The position numbers and the translations under genes are program-made. This document shows positions 1-9,184 of a stretch of 64,000 bases of DNA, in pieces. The stretch's first letter is position 1. The number at the start of each line of letters is the position of its first letter. The notes under the pieces were generated by a model that made no database searches, was not told where the DNA came from, and saw nothing but the letters and a program-made list of their open reading frames with translations. The stretch is from Nguyenibacter vanlangensis (lineage in GTDB: Bacteria; Pseudomonadota; Alphaproteobacteria; Acetobacterales; Acetobacteraceae). The DNA is taken from NCBI RefSeq assembly GCF_038719015.1, contig NZ_CP152276.1:4687769-4751768 (forward strand), read 5' to 3'.

Positions 1-81
1 TAGCCATGGAGTTATGCTCGGTAGATCGCGGCCCATAACTCCTGGCGGCTGTTGAGCCGACAGTCATCTTGGTCGATTCTG

Positions 82-720
82 TCAACCAAGATGGCCGCTG
101 CCGCTGATCGGAGGCTGGGCGTATTCGAGCCACATCGGTATGATCGAAATGACAAGTAAAGCGCCCAACAGGGCATTGAGAGCGTGCCATTGAGCGTCTG
201 TCCGAAGAAGGCGGGAGAGCAACACGCCGGCTGCGCACCAAAGCGAGAGTGAAAGGATCGCCGCAGCGCCAAATGAAATTCCCAGGATAAGCGCGAGGTG
301 GAATGGTTCATCTGCGAGCGAGGCAAAAGATGCGGCTGCCCCCAACGCCATCGCCCAACCTTTTGGGTTGTGCCAGACCAGCCAAACCGCGCCGGGAAAA
401 CTGGTCGGTTTGGCGATGCTTAAATGCAAGTGCGGCGGGCCGCTCCGCGCCATTTTCCACGCGAGCCATAGCAGGTAGAGCGAGCCGATAAGCTTCATAG
501 CAAGCTGAAGCGACGGAAACGCCAGAATTACGCTCCCCAATCCGGCTGCTGCCGACGCGGCCATGGTGGCTAGACCCACGGCAATCCCACACATGAACGG
601 CACGGAGCGGCGATAGCCGAAATGAGCGCCGGAAGCCGTGGCGAGGGTTGTAGCGCCGCCCGGCGTGGCCGTGGATACAATGACAAACAGAACGAGCGGC
701 AGAAATTCAGTGACGGACAT
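82..720 (-). CDS. LysE/RhtB family amino-acid exporter
   Basis: Inner-membrane translocator of the LysE superfamily, 212 residues, the usual length for the family. The N-terminus reads as the typical LysE opening (FLPLVLFVIVSTATPGG, with the conserved TPG turn), followed by about six hydrophobic segments. The conserved W.NPKGW-type motif (VWHNPKGWAMAL) is present mid-protein. I chose the ATG at 720 rather than an upstream TTG because GGGGA lies about 5 bases before it. The gene is divergent from a LysR regulator 88 bases away, the classic LysE/LysG-type arrangement, so it is probably controlled by that regulator. The exported substrate cannot be named from sequence. Confidence 0.9.
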   Translation of the reverse strand: MSVTEFLPLVLFVIVSTATPGGATTLATASGAHFGYRRSVPFMCGIAVGLATMAASAAAGLGSVILAFPSLQLAMKLIGSLYLLWLAWKMARSGPPHLHLSIAKPTSFPGAVWLVWHNPKGWAMALGAAASFASLADEPFHLALILGISFGAAAILSLSLWCAAGVLLSRLLRTDAQWHALNALLGALLVISIIPMWLEYAQPPISGSGHLG

Positions 721-795
721 TCTGATCCCCAAGTTATTCGGGGAACTCTATTGTTGTTCGTGGCATAATTAAATCGCATGTTGTGCAGGGTATCC

Positions 796-810
796 ATTAT
801 GAGCCATAAT
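796..810. promoter_or_regulatory. Palindrome in LysE-LysR divergent region
   Basis: ATTATG-AGC-CATAAT is a perfect 6-bp inverted repeat with a 3-base spacer, and a further CATAAT lies at 763-768. It sits between the divergent exporter and LysR genes and touches the first possible ATG (809) of the regulator. It may be a LysR operator. If so, it favours the second ATG (818) as the true start. Confidence 0.35.
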
Positions 811-1687
811 GCACGGCATGGTCCGCAATCTCGATCTCACCCTGCTTCGCACCTTCGTTGCCGTCGCCGATCACACCAGCATGACGGCAGCCGGAAACGC
901 CTTGAATCTTACGCAGAGCGCCGTCAGCCAGCAGATTGCCCGGCTGGAGGATTTGTCAGGCGCGTTGTTCGTTCGCGAACGACGCACTCTCCGCCTGACG
1001 CCGAATGGCGAGCGGTTGCTGGGAAAAGCGCGCAGACTCGTCGCGCTCAATGACGAGTTGTGGGCGGATATGGCGGAAGGGCCGATCGGCGGCCGCGTCC
1101 GTCTCGGCGCACCATATGACCTTGTGGGAACATGGCTGACCCCGATTTTGAAAACATTTTCGGAAGCCTATCCGAAGGTGGAAATCGAACTCGTCTGCCT
1201 TGCCTCTCCGGAGCTTCGGACGGCGATCACCAACGGCACAATCGACCTCGCCTTGGTCGAGGAGCCGGTGGATAACTCAAATGGGGAATGCCTGGCGATC
1301 GATTGCCTGGTTTGGGTCGGAGCAAAAGGGGGAGCGGCGCATCTCAAGACTCCGCTTCCGATTTCAATGGTTGCCGAAACGTGCGCCTTTCGTCCGGTTG
1401 TCTTGCAAGCTCTCGGTGAATGCGATCTTGCTTGGCGAACGATGTTCGAGAGCGGCAGCATTGATGCGACCCGCGCCACGATCCGCGCCGATCTGGCGGT
1501 AACGGCATGGTTGGCCTCGACGGTGCCAAATGATCTCGACATTCTGCCCTTCGGGGAGAACCTTCCTGAACTCCCGTCATTCGCAATCAATCTCTACCAT
1601 GCGAAAGGGCAGCTTCCACGGGCCGCCAGCGAACTCACGCAGCAGATACGGCATGGCGTAAGCGGTTATTCTATTCCAAGCTCATAA
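809..1687 (+). CDS. LysR family regulator (ArgP/LysG-like position)
   Basis: Transcription factor of 292 residues. The N-terminal winged helix-turn-helix (about residues 9-66) shows the family signature TSMTAAGNALNLTQSAVSQQ, and the LysR substrate domain begins about residue 95. It is divergent from a LysE-type exporter and probably senses the amino acid that the exporter removes. Two starts are possible, ATG 809 and ATG 818 (MVRNLDLTLLR); neither has a strong ribosome site. The second fits the family N-terminus better. Confidence 0.92.
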   Translation: MHGMVRNLDLTLLRTFVAVADHTSMTAAGNALNLTQSAVSQQIARLEDLSGALFVRERRTLRLTPNGERLLGKARRLVALNDELWADMAEGPIGGRVRLGAPYDLVGTWLTPILKTFSEAYPKVEIELVCLASPELRTAITNGTIDLALVEEPVDNSNGECLAIDCLVWVGAKGGAAHLKTPLPISMVAETCAFRPVVLQALGECDLAWRTMFESGSIDATRATIRADLAVTAWLASTVPNDLDILPFGENLPELPSFAINLYHAKGQLPRAASELTQQIRHGVSGYSIPSS

Positions 1688-1786
1688 AACTCGTAGCTGC
1701 AACCCACACTGCCGCCCCCACGTAACAGGGGCGGCCCCGGAAAATCGGACAGGGTGACAAGCTATCCCCGGCCTGGATAGGGACTG

Positions 1787-1990
1787 ATGGGCAACGGTAC
1801 GAGGAAACGGTATTCGGGTGAGTTCAAATCGCGGGTGGCTCTTGAGGCGATCCGTGGCGAGCAGACGCTGTCGGAACTGGCGTCGAAGCACGGTGTGCAT
1901 CAGACGATGATCGCCCAGTGGAAGCGCCAGGCGATCGAGGGCATGGCTGCGGCCTTTTCGGGCAGCGACAGCGAGAAATTGGCGGCATAG
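1787..1990 (+). pseudogene. IS3-type transposase OrfA remnant
   Basis: A 67-residue frame that begins exactly like OrfA of IS3-family elements, with a helix-turn-helix (TLSELASKHGVHQTMIAQWK). It then stops soon after AAAFSG, where intact proteins continue with a leucine-zipper segment. No OrfB (DDE integrase) follows: the MFS gene lies 58 bases on in the other direction. The leading 60 bases (about 1725-1786) look like the left end of an element. I see no right end, so this is a dead fragment. Confidence 0.75.
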
Positions 1991-2048
1991 CACACCGGGC
2001 AATAGCTTATTCAATCCGCAAATCTATCCGAACGAATGGGGCCACCTC

Positions 2049-3221
2049 TCATGCCGTGCGAAGGCTCAAGCGTCTTTGACGCAGGAGCCATTCGACGATC
2101 AGCAGAGCCAGCGCGACGAGCGCGATGGCGGCCCATGGTGTCGTGATTACGCCGGGGCCATTGACGAGAACGCCGCCGATGAATGAGGCGCCCGATATGC
2201 CGAGATTGAAGGCGGCGATATTGAAGCCCGAGGCTGTGCCGATGGCGTCGGGGGCTTCGATCGCGGCCGTCTTTACGACCCCCGCCTGCATGATCGGAGA
2301 GATCGCGAAGGCGAATACGCCCCAGACGAACAGATTCACGAAGATGCCGATGACATGGCTTGCCGTGAGCGGCAGGGCGGCCAGCGAGACGATCAGTCCG
2401 ATCAGAACGATCCTGAGCGCAGGTTCGCTGCCGATCCGGTCGGCGAGCCTGCCTCCGAACAGATTGCCGATGACGGTGGCGACCCCGAACAGCATCAGCG
2501 CCAGGCTAACGGTCTCTTCGCTGACATGGGTTACGCCTGTCATCAGCGGCGAGAGATAGGTGAAGACGACGAAGGAACTGCCGAAGCCGAAAGTCGTCAC
2601 GAGATACATGGCGAGCAGCCTTGGCTTGCCGAGGAGACCGAGTTGAGAGACCAGGCCGGTTGGCGGCGTATGCGGGATGGCCTTGGGCAGCCATGCCATC
2701 AACCCGGCCACGCTGATCGCTCCGAGCGCCGCGACCACCAGGAACGGCGCGCGCCAGCCCCAATGCTGGCCGACGAACGCCCCGAACGGCACGCCGACCA
2801 CCATGGCGACGGTCAGTCCGGCGAACATCAGCGCGACGGCCTGCGACGAACGCGATTTGTCGACCAGCGACGTCGCGACGGTTGCGCCGATCGAGAAGAA
2901 CACGCCATGGGCGATGCCGGTCACGATACGCCCGGCAAGCAACATGTCATAGCCCGGCGCAAAGGCGGCGATCAGATTGCCGAGGGTGAAAATCAGCATC
3001 AGGGTGATGGCGAGCGGGCGGCGCGGCAACCGGCCGGTCAGCGCCGTGACGGTCGGCGCGCCAAGCGTGATCGATAGCGCATACAGGCTGACGAGCAGGC
3101 CGGCAGTCGGGATGGATACGGAAAGATCCCGGGCCATTCCCGGGATCAGTCCGACGATGACGAATTCGGTGGTGCCGATGGCGAAGGCGGACACCGCGAG
3201 AGCGAAGAGACCGATTGGCAT
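2049..3221 (-). CDS. MFS transporter, DHA1/YdhP-AraJ type
   Basis: Twelve-helix major facilitator of 390 residues. It opens with FAIGTTEFVIVGLIP, the hallmark of the AraJ/YdhP sugar- or drug-efflux group, and carries the motif-A-like GRLPRRP loop after helix 2 and a second loop GGRLADRIGSEP in the C-terminal half. It is followed upstream on the same strand by a small GlcG/HbpS-type gene only 15 bases away, so the two are probably co-transcribed. The substrate is unknown. A second transporter of the same type lies at 18.4-19.6 kb. Confidence 0.9.
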   Translation of the reverse strand: MPIGLFALAVSAFAIGTTEFVIVGLIPGMARDLSVSIPTAGLLVSLYALSITLGAPTVTALTGRLPRRPLAITLMLIFTLGNLIAAFAPGYDMLLAGRIVTGIAHGVFFSIGATVATSLVDKSRSSQAVALMFAGLTVAMVVGVPFGAFVGQHWGWRAPFLVVAALGAISVAGLMAWLPKAIPHTPPTGLVSQLGLLGKPRLLAMYLVTTFGFGSSFVVFTYLSPLMTGVTHVSEETVSLALMLFGVATVIGNLFGGRLADRIGSEPALRIVLIGLIVSLAALPLTASHVIGIFVNLFVWGVFAFAISPIMQAGVVKTAAIEAPDAIGTASGFNIAAFNLGISGASFIGGVLVNGPGVITTPWAAIALVALALLIVEWLLRQRRLSLRTA

Positions 3222-3236
3222 GCCTGTCTTCCTCGC

Positions 3237-3635
3237 TTAGGAAAGCAGCGTGGCGGCGGCCGCCTGCGCGATGATCTCATCAACTTCGACGGGTGCGCCG
3301 CCTATGCCGATGGCACCGATCACCGTGCCGGCCCTGTCGCGCAGCACGACACCGCCGCCGAAGCTGATGAGACCGCCATTGGTGTTTTCAAGCGTATAGA
3401 TCGGGCCGCCGGGCTGAGCGGCCTGTCCGAGCTGAAGGCTGTCGGTCTGGAACAGCGCGGCGGTGCGCGCCTTCTTCTGGCTGACCTCGATCGGGCCGAT
3501 GTTGGCGCCGTCCATGCGATGGAAGGCGACGAGATGGGCCGCGGCGTCGAGGATTGTGATGCAGACGGCAACGCCGCCTTTGGTGGCTTCGGCTGTCGCG
3601 GTCGCGATGAGGGATGTGGCGAGTTCGGAGTTCAT
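3237..3635 (-). CDS. GlcG/HbpS family (DUF336) protein
   Basis: Small soluble protein of 132 residues of the GlcG/HbpS fold. Family members bind haem or act as accessory proteins in diol and glycolate metabolism. Visible family features are the KKARTAALF helix, the GGLISFGGGVVLRD segment and the closing IGAIGIGGAP..VDE motif. The ATG at 3635 was chosen because GAGAGGAAG precedes it; the frame could extend 20 codons upstream, but those residues look non-coding. It is the first gene of a likely two-gene unit with the MFS exporter and is divergent in context from the LysR at 3819-4703. Confidence 0.85.
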   Translation of the reverse strand: MNSELATSLIATATAEATKGGVAVCITILDAAAHLVAFHRMDGANIGPIEVSQKKARTAALFQTDSLQLGQAAQPGGPIYTLENTNGGLISFGGGVVLRDRAGTVIGAIGIGGAPVEVDEIIAQAAAATLLS

Positions 3636-3818
3636 CCGGCTTCCTCTCGTTGGACTGAAGGAAGCCAGGACAATATTCAGGAATGCGCTAAACAAAACAA
3701 GTGTTTTTTAAAAACGCCATATGTTCAATAATGCTGAACGCCCAGGCGCGGCGGCGTCGGACGGTATTCCTGTCGCCCGGCATTGCAGAGAATCGCGGCA
3801 TTTGCGGGAATACCGCGA

Positions 3819-4703
3819 TCAAATAATAAGCGTCTCGGTCAGGATGTCGATAAAGCGCCGGAGCTTGGTGGTCATGTACTGACCTGGCGGCCATAATATA
3901 TTGAGATCGCGTGCCGGCGATTCATAGTCTTCGAGCACGGCGACGAGTCCCTTTGCAGCGATCGATCTCTTGACGAGAAAGTCGGGCAGGCAGGCGATAC
4001 CGCAGCCGCTCTCTGCGAGGAATAAAAGCGATTCAATCGCGTTGCAGACGGTATGGTGGCTGAAAGTGCCGGCAGTGATCTTCCGCCAATCGGGAAGTGG
4101 CCATTCTTCGAACTTGCCGCTGGAGGGATATTTATAGAGAAGGCAGCTATGATTACTCAAATCCTGTGGCGTCCGTGGTGTTCCCCTGGCTTGAAGATAT
4201 TTCGCGGAGGCGACCACCTGCATGCGAAAGGAGCCGAGATGTCGGCGGACAAGCCGGGAATCGTCAATGTCGCCGATCCGCACTGCCGCATCGAAGCCGC
4301 CTTCGACCAGATCCACAAAATGGTCGGAGAAATGAACATCCAGTTGCACGTTCGGATTGGTTGAAATGAATTCCTTGAGGATCGGGTTGAACAGGGGCCC
4401 GACCAGAGGCAGGGTGATCCGTAGAGGGCCGCTCGGTTCCTCGGAGATATGGTCGAGCTTCTGTTTGGCGATATGAAATTCCTCGAGAATATTGCGGCAG
4501 TGGTGAAGGAAAATTTCTCCTTCCGAGGTCAATGTCATGCTTCGGGTGGTGCGACGGAACAGAGTGACGCCGATGCTCCGTTCGAGCCTGGCAATGCTTT
4601 TGCCCACCGCCGAAGCCGATAGCCCGGTGGTTCGGGCGACATCGATGAAACTGAGCGTCTCGGCCGCTTTCACGAACAGGCTGATCCCGTAAATCGAATC
4701 CAT
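3819..4703 (-). CDS. LysR family regulator
   Basis: A 294-residue LysR protein of the CrgA/DmlR-like subgroup. The HTH is at about residues 2-60 (SFIDVARTTGLSASAVGKSIARLE), followed by a linker helix and an effector domain from about residue 90 (GPLRITLPLVG). It lies upstream of the GlcG-MFS pair on the same strand and upstream of the divergent MoaF-like gene, either of which it may control. Confidence 0.92.
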   Translation of the reverse strand: MDSIYGISLFVKAAETLSFIDVARTTGLSASAVGKSIARLERSIGVTLFRRTTRSMTLTSEGEIFLHHCRNILEEFHIAKQKLDHISEEPSGPLRITLPLVGPLFNPILKEFISTNPNVQLDVHFSDHFVDLVEGGFDAAVRIGDIDDSRLVRRHLGSFRMQVVASAKYLQARGTPRTPQDLSNHSCLLYKYPSSGKFEEWPLPDWRKITAGTFSHHTVCNAIESLLFLAESGCGIACLPDFLVKRSIAAKGLVAVLEDYESPARDLNILWPPGQYMTTKLRRFIDILTETLII

Positions 4704-4908
4704 CCGACAGTCTCCGGCACGCCCTTTGGGGCGTCATTGGTAACGGTTCATGATGTGTCATCGCGCACCCGTTCGATCGGGAGGCGCCTCCATGCGTTCA
4801 TTATGGACATTTCTTCTATAATGAATGGAATGCAAGCTTATTTATCTTGTATCCAATGGCGTTATATCTCGGGATGAATTTGTTCATTCGCTTTCCAGGG
4901 ACACAGAC

Positions 4909-5226
4909 ATGACAGAACAAACGACGTTTCCCCATGCCGGGAAAAAATACACGATCCGCTTCGAAAACGGACTGGAAGTAACGAATGCCTATTCGGCGGA
5001 TGGAACGACCGTCTCTGTCGAATTTTTGTCGGGTGACCTGCTGGGGACACAGATGACAGTGCCATTTCGATGGACTGAACTGGCCGGCGGAAACTTCCTC
5101 CTGTCATGGCAAGAGGACGACAAATCGACGGTCGTTCACTGTGATAATTTCGAGCAGAAGATCTGCCGCGCTTTCTACACCATGATGAGCGGGGATTTTT
5201 ACGTGATGGCCGGAGAAATTCTGTGA
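4909..5226 (+). CDS. MoaF-like small beta-barrel protein
   Basis: 105-residue soluble protein rich in beta strands. The pattern GKKYTIRFENGLEVTNAYS...VPFRWTELAGGNFLLSWQE...TVVHCDNFE resembles the MoaF-related calycin-like family, which often carries unknown small ligands; this assignment is from memory of the family. The ATG at 4909 has AGGGA upstream; the longer frame from 4825 starts with residues unlike the family. It is divergent from the LysR gene at 3819-4703, 205 bases away. The biochemical role is unknown. Confidence 0.55.
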   Translation: MTEQTTFPHAGKKYTIRFENGLEVTNAYSADGTTVSVEFLSGDLLGTQMTVPFRWTELAGGNFLLSWQEDDKSTVVHCDNFEQKICRAFYTMMSGDFYVMAGEIL

Positions 5227-5290
5227 AGCGCAACATGGGTACTGTCGCAATTCCGATTGCGGTGCCTTACAGTGGACTGGTCTTGTTGCG

Positions 5291-6040
5291 TCATTGAACC
5301 TTCTCGGCCTCTCTCATCATCATCCAGGCAAGGTCCGTCAGCTTGTCGCGCGGCAGGCGGGTCGATGGTCCGCTCAAGCCGATGGCGGCCCGGACCTCGC
5401 CGTTTTCCCGCCAGGGAACGGCGACGCAGTGAAGACCTGGCTCATAGTTTTCGAGATCGAGCGCGAACCCGACCCTCTCGACCGCGTCGATCTGCGATTG
5501 GATATCCGGACCAAGCGCATCGGCGCGGGTCGCCAGCACACGCTTGCCGAGGCCCGGCATGAAGGCGAGGAAGACGAGGCCGATCGCTGATCCTTCAAGC
5601 CGCAGCCTGGCTTCACCGGGACTCGCTGTCCTCAGCATCCGGTCCGATTCGATAGCATCGAGATAATAGGTTTCGTCACCGCTCGGCACGGCAAGATAGA
5701 CCGTCTCGCCCGTCTTCACCGCAATGGCCTCCAGCACCGGGCGCAGACGGGTCCGTAGCGCGCCGTCATCACCCGTGATCCGGGCAAGGTTCAGAATGCG
5801 CCCGCCCAGGTGATAGCGGGTATCGCCGACGCGCCGGCGGACATAGCCCAGCACGTCCAGCGTCTTGAGGATATTGTGTGCCGTCGTCTTGCCGATGCCG
5901 GTCCTCTCGGCGATATGCTTGAGAGAGGCCGCACCGCCCTCGCGGGCGATGATCTCCAGAATGGCGACGGCGCGCTCGATCGACTGGATCAACCGTCCTC
6001 CATTGTCTTCATTCTCCGGCAAGAGCACCTCCGCGAACAA
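5291..6040 (-). CDS. IclR family regulator
   Basis: 249-residue regulator with a winged HTH at about residues 14-75 (GAASLKHIAERTGIGKTTAHNILKTL) and an IclR effector domain in the C-terminal two thirds (GSAIGLVFLAFMPG, YEPGLHCVAVPW, AAIGLSGPSTRL). These are the usual landmarks of regulators of aromatic, sugar-acid or acetate catabolism. No partner operon is obvious; the nearest gene is the aldo-keto reductase on the same strand 156 bases upstream. Confidence 0.93.
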   Translation of the reverse strand: MFAEVLLPENEDNGGRLIQSIERAVAILEIIAREGGAASLKHIAERTGIGKTTAHNILKTLDVLGYVRRRVGDTRYHLGGRILNLARITGDDGALRTRLRPVLEAIAVKTGETVYLAVPSGDETYYLDAIESDRMLRTASPGEARLRLEGSAIGLVFLAFMPGLGKRVLATRADALGPDIQSQIDAVERVGFALDLENYEPGLHCVAVPWRENGEVRAAIGLSGPSTRLPRDKLTDLAWMMMREAEKVQ

Positions 6041-6196
6041 GCCGCACGATCATAGCAGATTTTCAAGAATTTTCGGCGCTATTTCGGTCAGAAGTTCAAC
6101 AATGTGGAATATTGGCGCATTTCCGTCGCCTCCGCGAATGCCGGTAGCCCCACCCAAGGAAAGAATAATGTGCGGCGCTTGCGCAGGCGCTCGGAC

Positions 6197-7150
6197 TTAC
6201 ATTTCTTTTTCCCACCAGCCGCGGGTGTTCACGTCGGCGGCGTCGGCGAGGGCTTCCAACTCCGCGACCTCGTCGCCGGTGAGCGTCAAGCTGGTGGCCC
6301 GGACCAGGCCATCGACGTAGTCGGGCCTGGTGACGCCGATGATCGGCGTCGCGCCCTTGGCGATGGCCCAGGCCGTCGCGACATCGGGAGCTGCCGCACC
6401 GTGGCTTTGGCCGATCGAGGCGAGCTTGTCCGTCAGCGCCTGCAATTGAGGCAGCATGCCGTTGTAAGCCCGCGCCCGGTTGGTGCCTTCCGGCAGCGGG
6501 TTCTCCGGACTGTATCTGCCGGTCAGGGCGCCCTGTTCCAGAACCATATAGGCGAAGAACGGGATGCCGTGGCTGCGGCAATAATCCAGGATGCCGGCAT
6601 CCTCGGAGCCGCGGTAAAGGAGACTATAGTGGTTCTGGATGGCCTCGACCCGGAACCCGGATTCTTCGAGAATCCGGTTGGCGCGCTTGATTTCGCTCAG
6701 GGTGTGATTCGAGACGCCGACATGTTTGACCTTGCCGCTCTTGAGCAACGGGATCAGGTAAGGCGTCCACCGTGCCACATCGGCTGGATTGTGAATCCAG
6801 TAGAGGTCGATGTAGTCGGTGCCGAGGCGTGCCAGGCTTTGCTCCAGCATGTCCGCTACCGGGTTATCCCCGGTGCCCGCGGCCTGCGGGGTGAATTTCG
6901 TGGAGAGCTGGTAGTCGCTGCGCGCGAAGCGCTTCAGCACGTCCCCGAGTACGGTTTCCGAACGGCCCATGCCGTACACCATGGCGGTATCCCACAGCGT
7001 GAAGCCGGCCGCATGCGCTTTGTCCGCGACCTCTTCCAGGTCAGCCCGGGTCAGGTGGCTGCCGAAATAGCCGTCGCCGGCCTCGCCGCTGTCGCCCCAG
7101 GCCCAGGTGCCCAGTGCGATCTGGGGAATTTTCAGGGTCTCGATTGTCAT
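6197..7150 (-). CDS. Aldo/keto reductase
   Basis: 317-residue NADPH-dependent oxidoreductase of the AKR TIM-barrel family. The catalytic tetrad is visible: Asp in LWDTAMVYGMGRSE, Tyr in the same motif, Lys in QLSTKFTP and His in DLYWIHNPAD. The C-terminal cofactor region (IIGVTRPDYVDGLV) is also present. The ATG at 7150 is preceded by GGAGCG; the open frame continues far upstream only as an overlap with the opposite-strand AraC gene. It is divergent from that regulator, which probably controls it. Confidence 0.93.
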   Translation of the reverse strand: MTIETLKIPQIALGTWAWGDSGEAGDGYFGSHLTRADLEEVADKAHAAGFTLWDTAMVYGMGRSETVLGDVLKRFARSDYQLSTKFTPQAAGTGDNPVADMLEQSLARLGTDYIDLYWIHNPADVARWTPYLIPLLKSGKVKHVGVSNHTLSEIKRANRILEESGFRVEAIQNHYSLLYRGSEDAGILDYCRSHGIPFFAYMVLEQGALTGRYSPENPLPEGTNRARAYNGMLPQLQALTDKLASIGQSHGAAAPDVATAWAIAKGATPIIGVTRPDYVDGLVRATSLTLTGDEVAELEALADAADVNTRGWWEKEM

Positions 7151-7321
7151 GGTCGCTCCATACTTGTTCCGCAGCCCGGTTCGCCGTGACCCGGGCGCTG
7201 GCGGCATTGTGATGCGCGGCGACGCCGAACCGTTAGCCCGATGCGCCGGGATTTCTGCCCGATCCTCCGGATGCCGCGTTTCGCATTGTCGCCTTTCCGC
7301 GCGCGTGCGATGGTCCGTCCT

Positions 7322-8221
7322 ATGGAAACACTGGCCGAAATTTCTGCCGTGATTGCGAGGCACGTCTCGAAGGATGGCTTTCACGCCACCCCCATCGAAC
7401 GTATGATATTTGTTCGATCCTCCACGGTCACGATGCCGATGCCGAATGTTTACCGGCCGCAACTGTGCCTCGTCGCGCAGGGGCAAAAGGAGGTCACGCT
7501 GGGCGACCGTGCGTTCAGATATGCGCCGGGCCGCTATGGGATCGTAACCCATGACCTGCCGGTGACGGGCCAGGTGGTCGAGGCGACGCCCGACAGGCCC
7601 TATCTCTGCCTGTATCTCGATTTCGATCCGGTCATGCTGGGCCAGTTGGCGTTGCGCGTGCCGCCTCCGCCGGGCGTGCCCGCTCCGCCCATAGGCAAGA
7701 CGGTGTCCGACGCCGGTGCCGGACTGCTCGACGCGGTCCTGCGCCTGCTGCGTCTGCTCGACGATCCGGCGGCGCTGCCCGTGCTCGGGCCGCTTGCCGA
7801 GCAGGAAATTCTCTATCGCCTGCTTGCCGGCCCGGACGGCGCCAGGATGCGCCACATTACGTCCAGCCAGGGGCGGATGGCCCAGGTCGGCCGCGCCATC
7901 GCCTGGATCGGGCAGCACGTCCGGGAACGGTTCAGCATCGAACGGCTTGCCGCGGACGTGGGCATGAGTCCGTCGAGCCTGCACGCGCATTTTCGCGCCG
8001 TGACGGCGATGACGCCGCTGCAGTTCCAGAAGCAGCTCCGGCTGCAGGACGCGCGCAGCCTGATGCTGGTGGAGGACATCGACATCACGACTGCCGCCCT
8101 CCGCGTGGGGTATGAAAGCCCGTCGCAGTTCAGTCGCGAATATCGCCGCCACTTTGGAGAACCGCCGGCGCGCGACATAGCCCGCTTGCGCGCTTCGCCG
8201 GGCTTGACGGTGGTCGCCTGA
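7322..8221 (+). CDS. AraC family regulator
   Basis: 299-residue regulator with an AraC-type N-terminal ligand domain (PQLCLVAQGQKEVTLGD, then YAPGRYGIVTHDLPV) and two C-terminal HTH motifs from about residue 195 (FSIERLAADVGMSPSSLHAHF and ITTAALRVGYESPSQFSREY). The ATG at 7322 gives the family N-terminus METLAEISAVIARH; the frame is open farther upstream without similarity. It is divergent from the aldo/keto reductase, the usual layout for this subfamily and its target. It is convergent with a monooxygenase fragment that ends 8 bases past its stop. Confidence 0.92.
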   Translation: METLAEISAVIARHVSKDGFHATPIERMIFVRSSTVTMPMPNVYRPQLCLVAQGQKEVTLGDRAFRYAPGRYGIVTHDLPVTGQVVEATPDRPYLCLYLDFDPVMLGQLALRVPPPPGVPAPPIGKTVSDAGAGLLDAVLRLLRLLDDPAALPVLGPLAEQEILYRLLAGPDGARMRHITSSQGRMAQVGRAIAWIGQHVRERFSIERLAADVGMSPSSLHAHFRAVTAMTPLQFQKQLRLQDARSLMLVEDIDITTAALRVGYESPSQFSREYRRHFGEPPARDIARLRASPGLTVVA

Positions 8222-8228
8222 GTTTCAT

Positions 8229-8519
8229 TCACGCAGGATTGCTGAATAGATCGACGACGTTCTGTGGCGCATCCGTGCCAAAAAACTGATCCAGGTTTCG
8301 CGCGCTTGCAACGGCGACGCGCTTGCTCCGGCAAAACAATTCACGTTCGTAGGCAGCCAGCGCGGCGTCGCCGTCATCGGGATCGGCGACGATTGCGCGG
8401 GCCAGTTCGGCGGCGTCGAACATCGCCAGATTGGCGCCTTGGCCAGCGAAAGGGGACATCAAGTGCGCGGCGTCACCCAGCAAGGTCACGCCGGGCAGGC
8501 GTTCCCAGCGGTGATCCAC
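8229..8519 (-). pseudogene. Truncated FAD-dependent monooxygenase (C-terminal part)
   Basis: The 96 residues contain only the C-terminal part of a PheA/TetX-type flavin monooxygenase. [19 protein letters not shown] is the second FAD-binding motif (GD loop), followed by [14 protein letters not shown]. The N-terminal Rossmann GxGxxG half, normally about 280 residues, is absent: upstream there are only 38 bases before the NADP reductase gene. The frame starts with GTG ([10 protein letters not shown]), which in intact proteins is internal. It forms the last, broken member of the operon running left from the TetR locus. Confidence 0.8.
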
Positions 8520-8557
8520 CGGTAGAGGTGCGGGATGTGTCCAGGAGGCATGATTTA

Positions 8558-9154
8558 TCAGTCGAACTTGACCAGGTCCTTAAAGATCAGGTGGCCCCAG
8601 CGATTGCCGCGCGCGTGCACAAGCAATCCGCCTTCTGAAAGTCCGCCGAGATTGATCGGCGCGAAACCGAGATTTTCCGCGAGCGCACCGATCTCGGCTG
8701 TCGCGCCGTCATCGTCGCCGGCCAGGAACACGACTCTCCTGCCGCCGTGCACGGCGGGGTCCTGGTCCAGGATGGCGGCGGCCAGGTGGTTGAAGCCTTT
8801 CACCAGCCTGGCTCCGGTGAACGCCTTCGCGACGACGGCAGAGGACGGGAGACCATCCAGTTCTTCAAGCGGGGCGAGGGTGTTCATCGTGTCGATGAGG
8901 GTCTTTCCCTTCCAGTCGGGCAGCGTCTTCGCGATCTCCGGGTGTGACTCGAAACGGACCGCCAGGAAGATGATGTCCGCCTTGACGGCGTCCGCCAGCG
9001 TTGCGGGGATGATCGTAGGGCCGATCGCGGCTGCATCGGATGCAAAGCACGCTGGATCGCGCGTGGTGGCGACGGATACTTCGATGCCCTTGCGGGCGAA
9101 CGCCCTGGCGAGAGCATGGCCGATCTTGCCGAAGCCGATAATTGCGTAGCTCAT
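8558..9154 (-). CDS. NADP-dependent reductase, F420-oxidoreductase fold
   Basis: 198-residue protein with an N-terminal Rossmann dinucleotide site ([21 protein letters not shown]) and the C-terminal half of the NADP-oxidoreductase coenzyme-F420-dependent family ([25 protein letters not shown]). Bacteria without F420 commonly carry such short reductases near SDR genes, where they use NADP. It lies between SDR (30 bases) and the monooxygenase fragment (38 bases) on one strand, so they are probably one transcript. The substrate is unknown. Confidence 0.88.
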   Translation of the reverse strand: MSYAIIGFGKIGHALARAFARKGIEVSVATTRDPACFASDAAAIGPTIIPATLADAVKADIIFLAVRFESHPEIAKTLPDWKGKTLIDTMNTLAPLEELDGLPSSAVVAKAFTGARLVKGFNHLAAAILDQDPAVHGGRRVVFLAGDDDGATAEIGALAENLGFAPINLGGLSEGGLLVHARGNRWGHLIFKDLVKFD

Positions 9155-9184
9155 TATGGTCTCCTTCGATTTTTTTCGGCGTGG

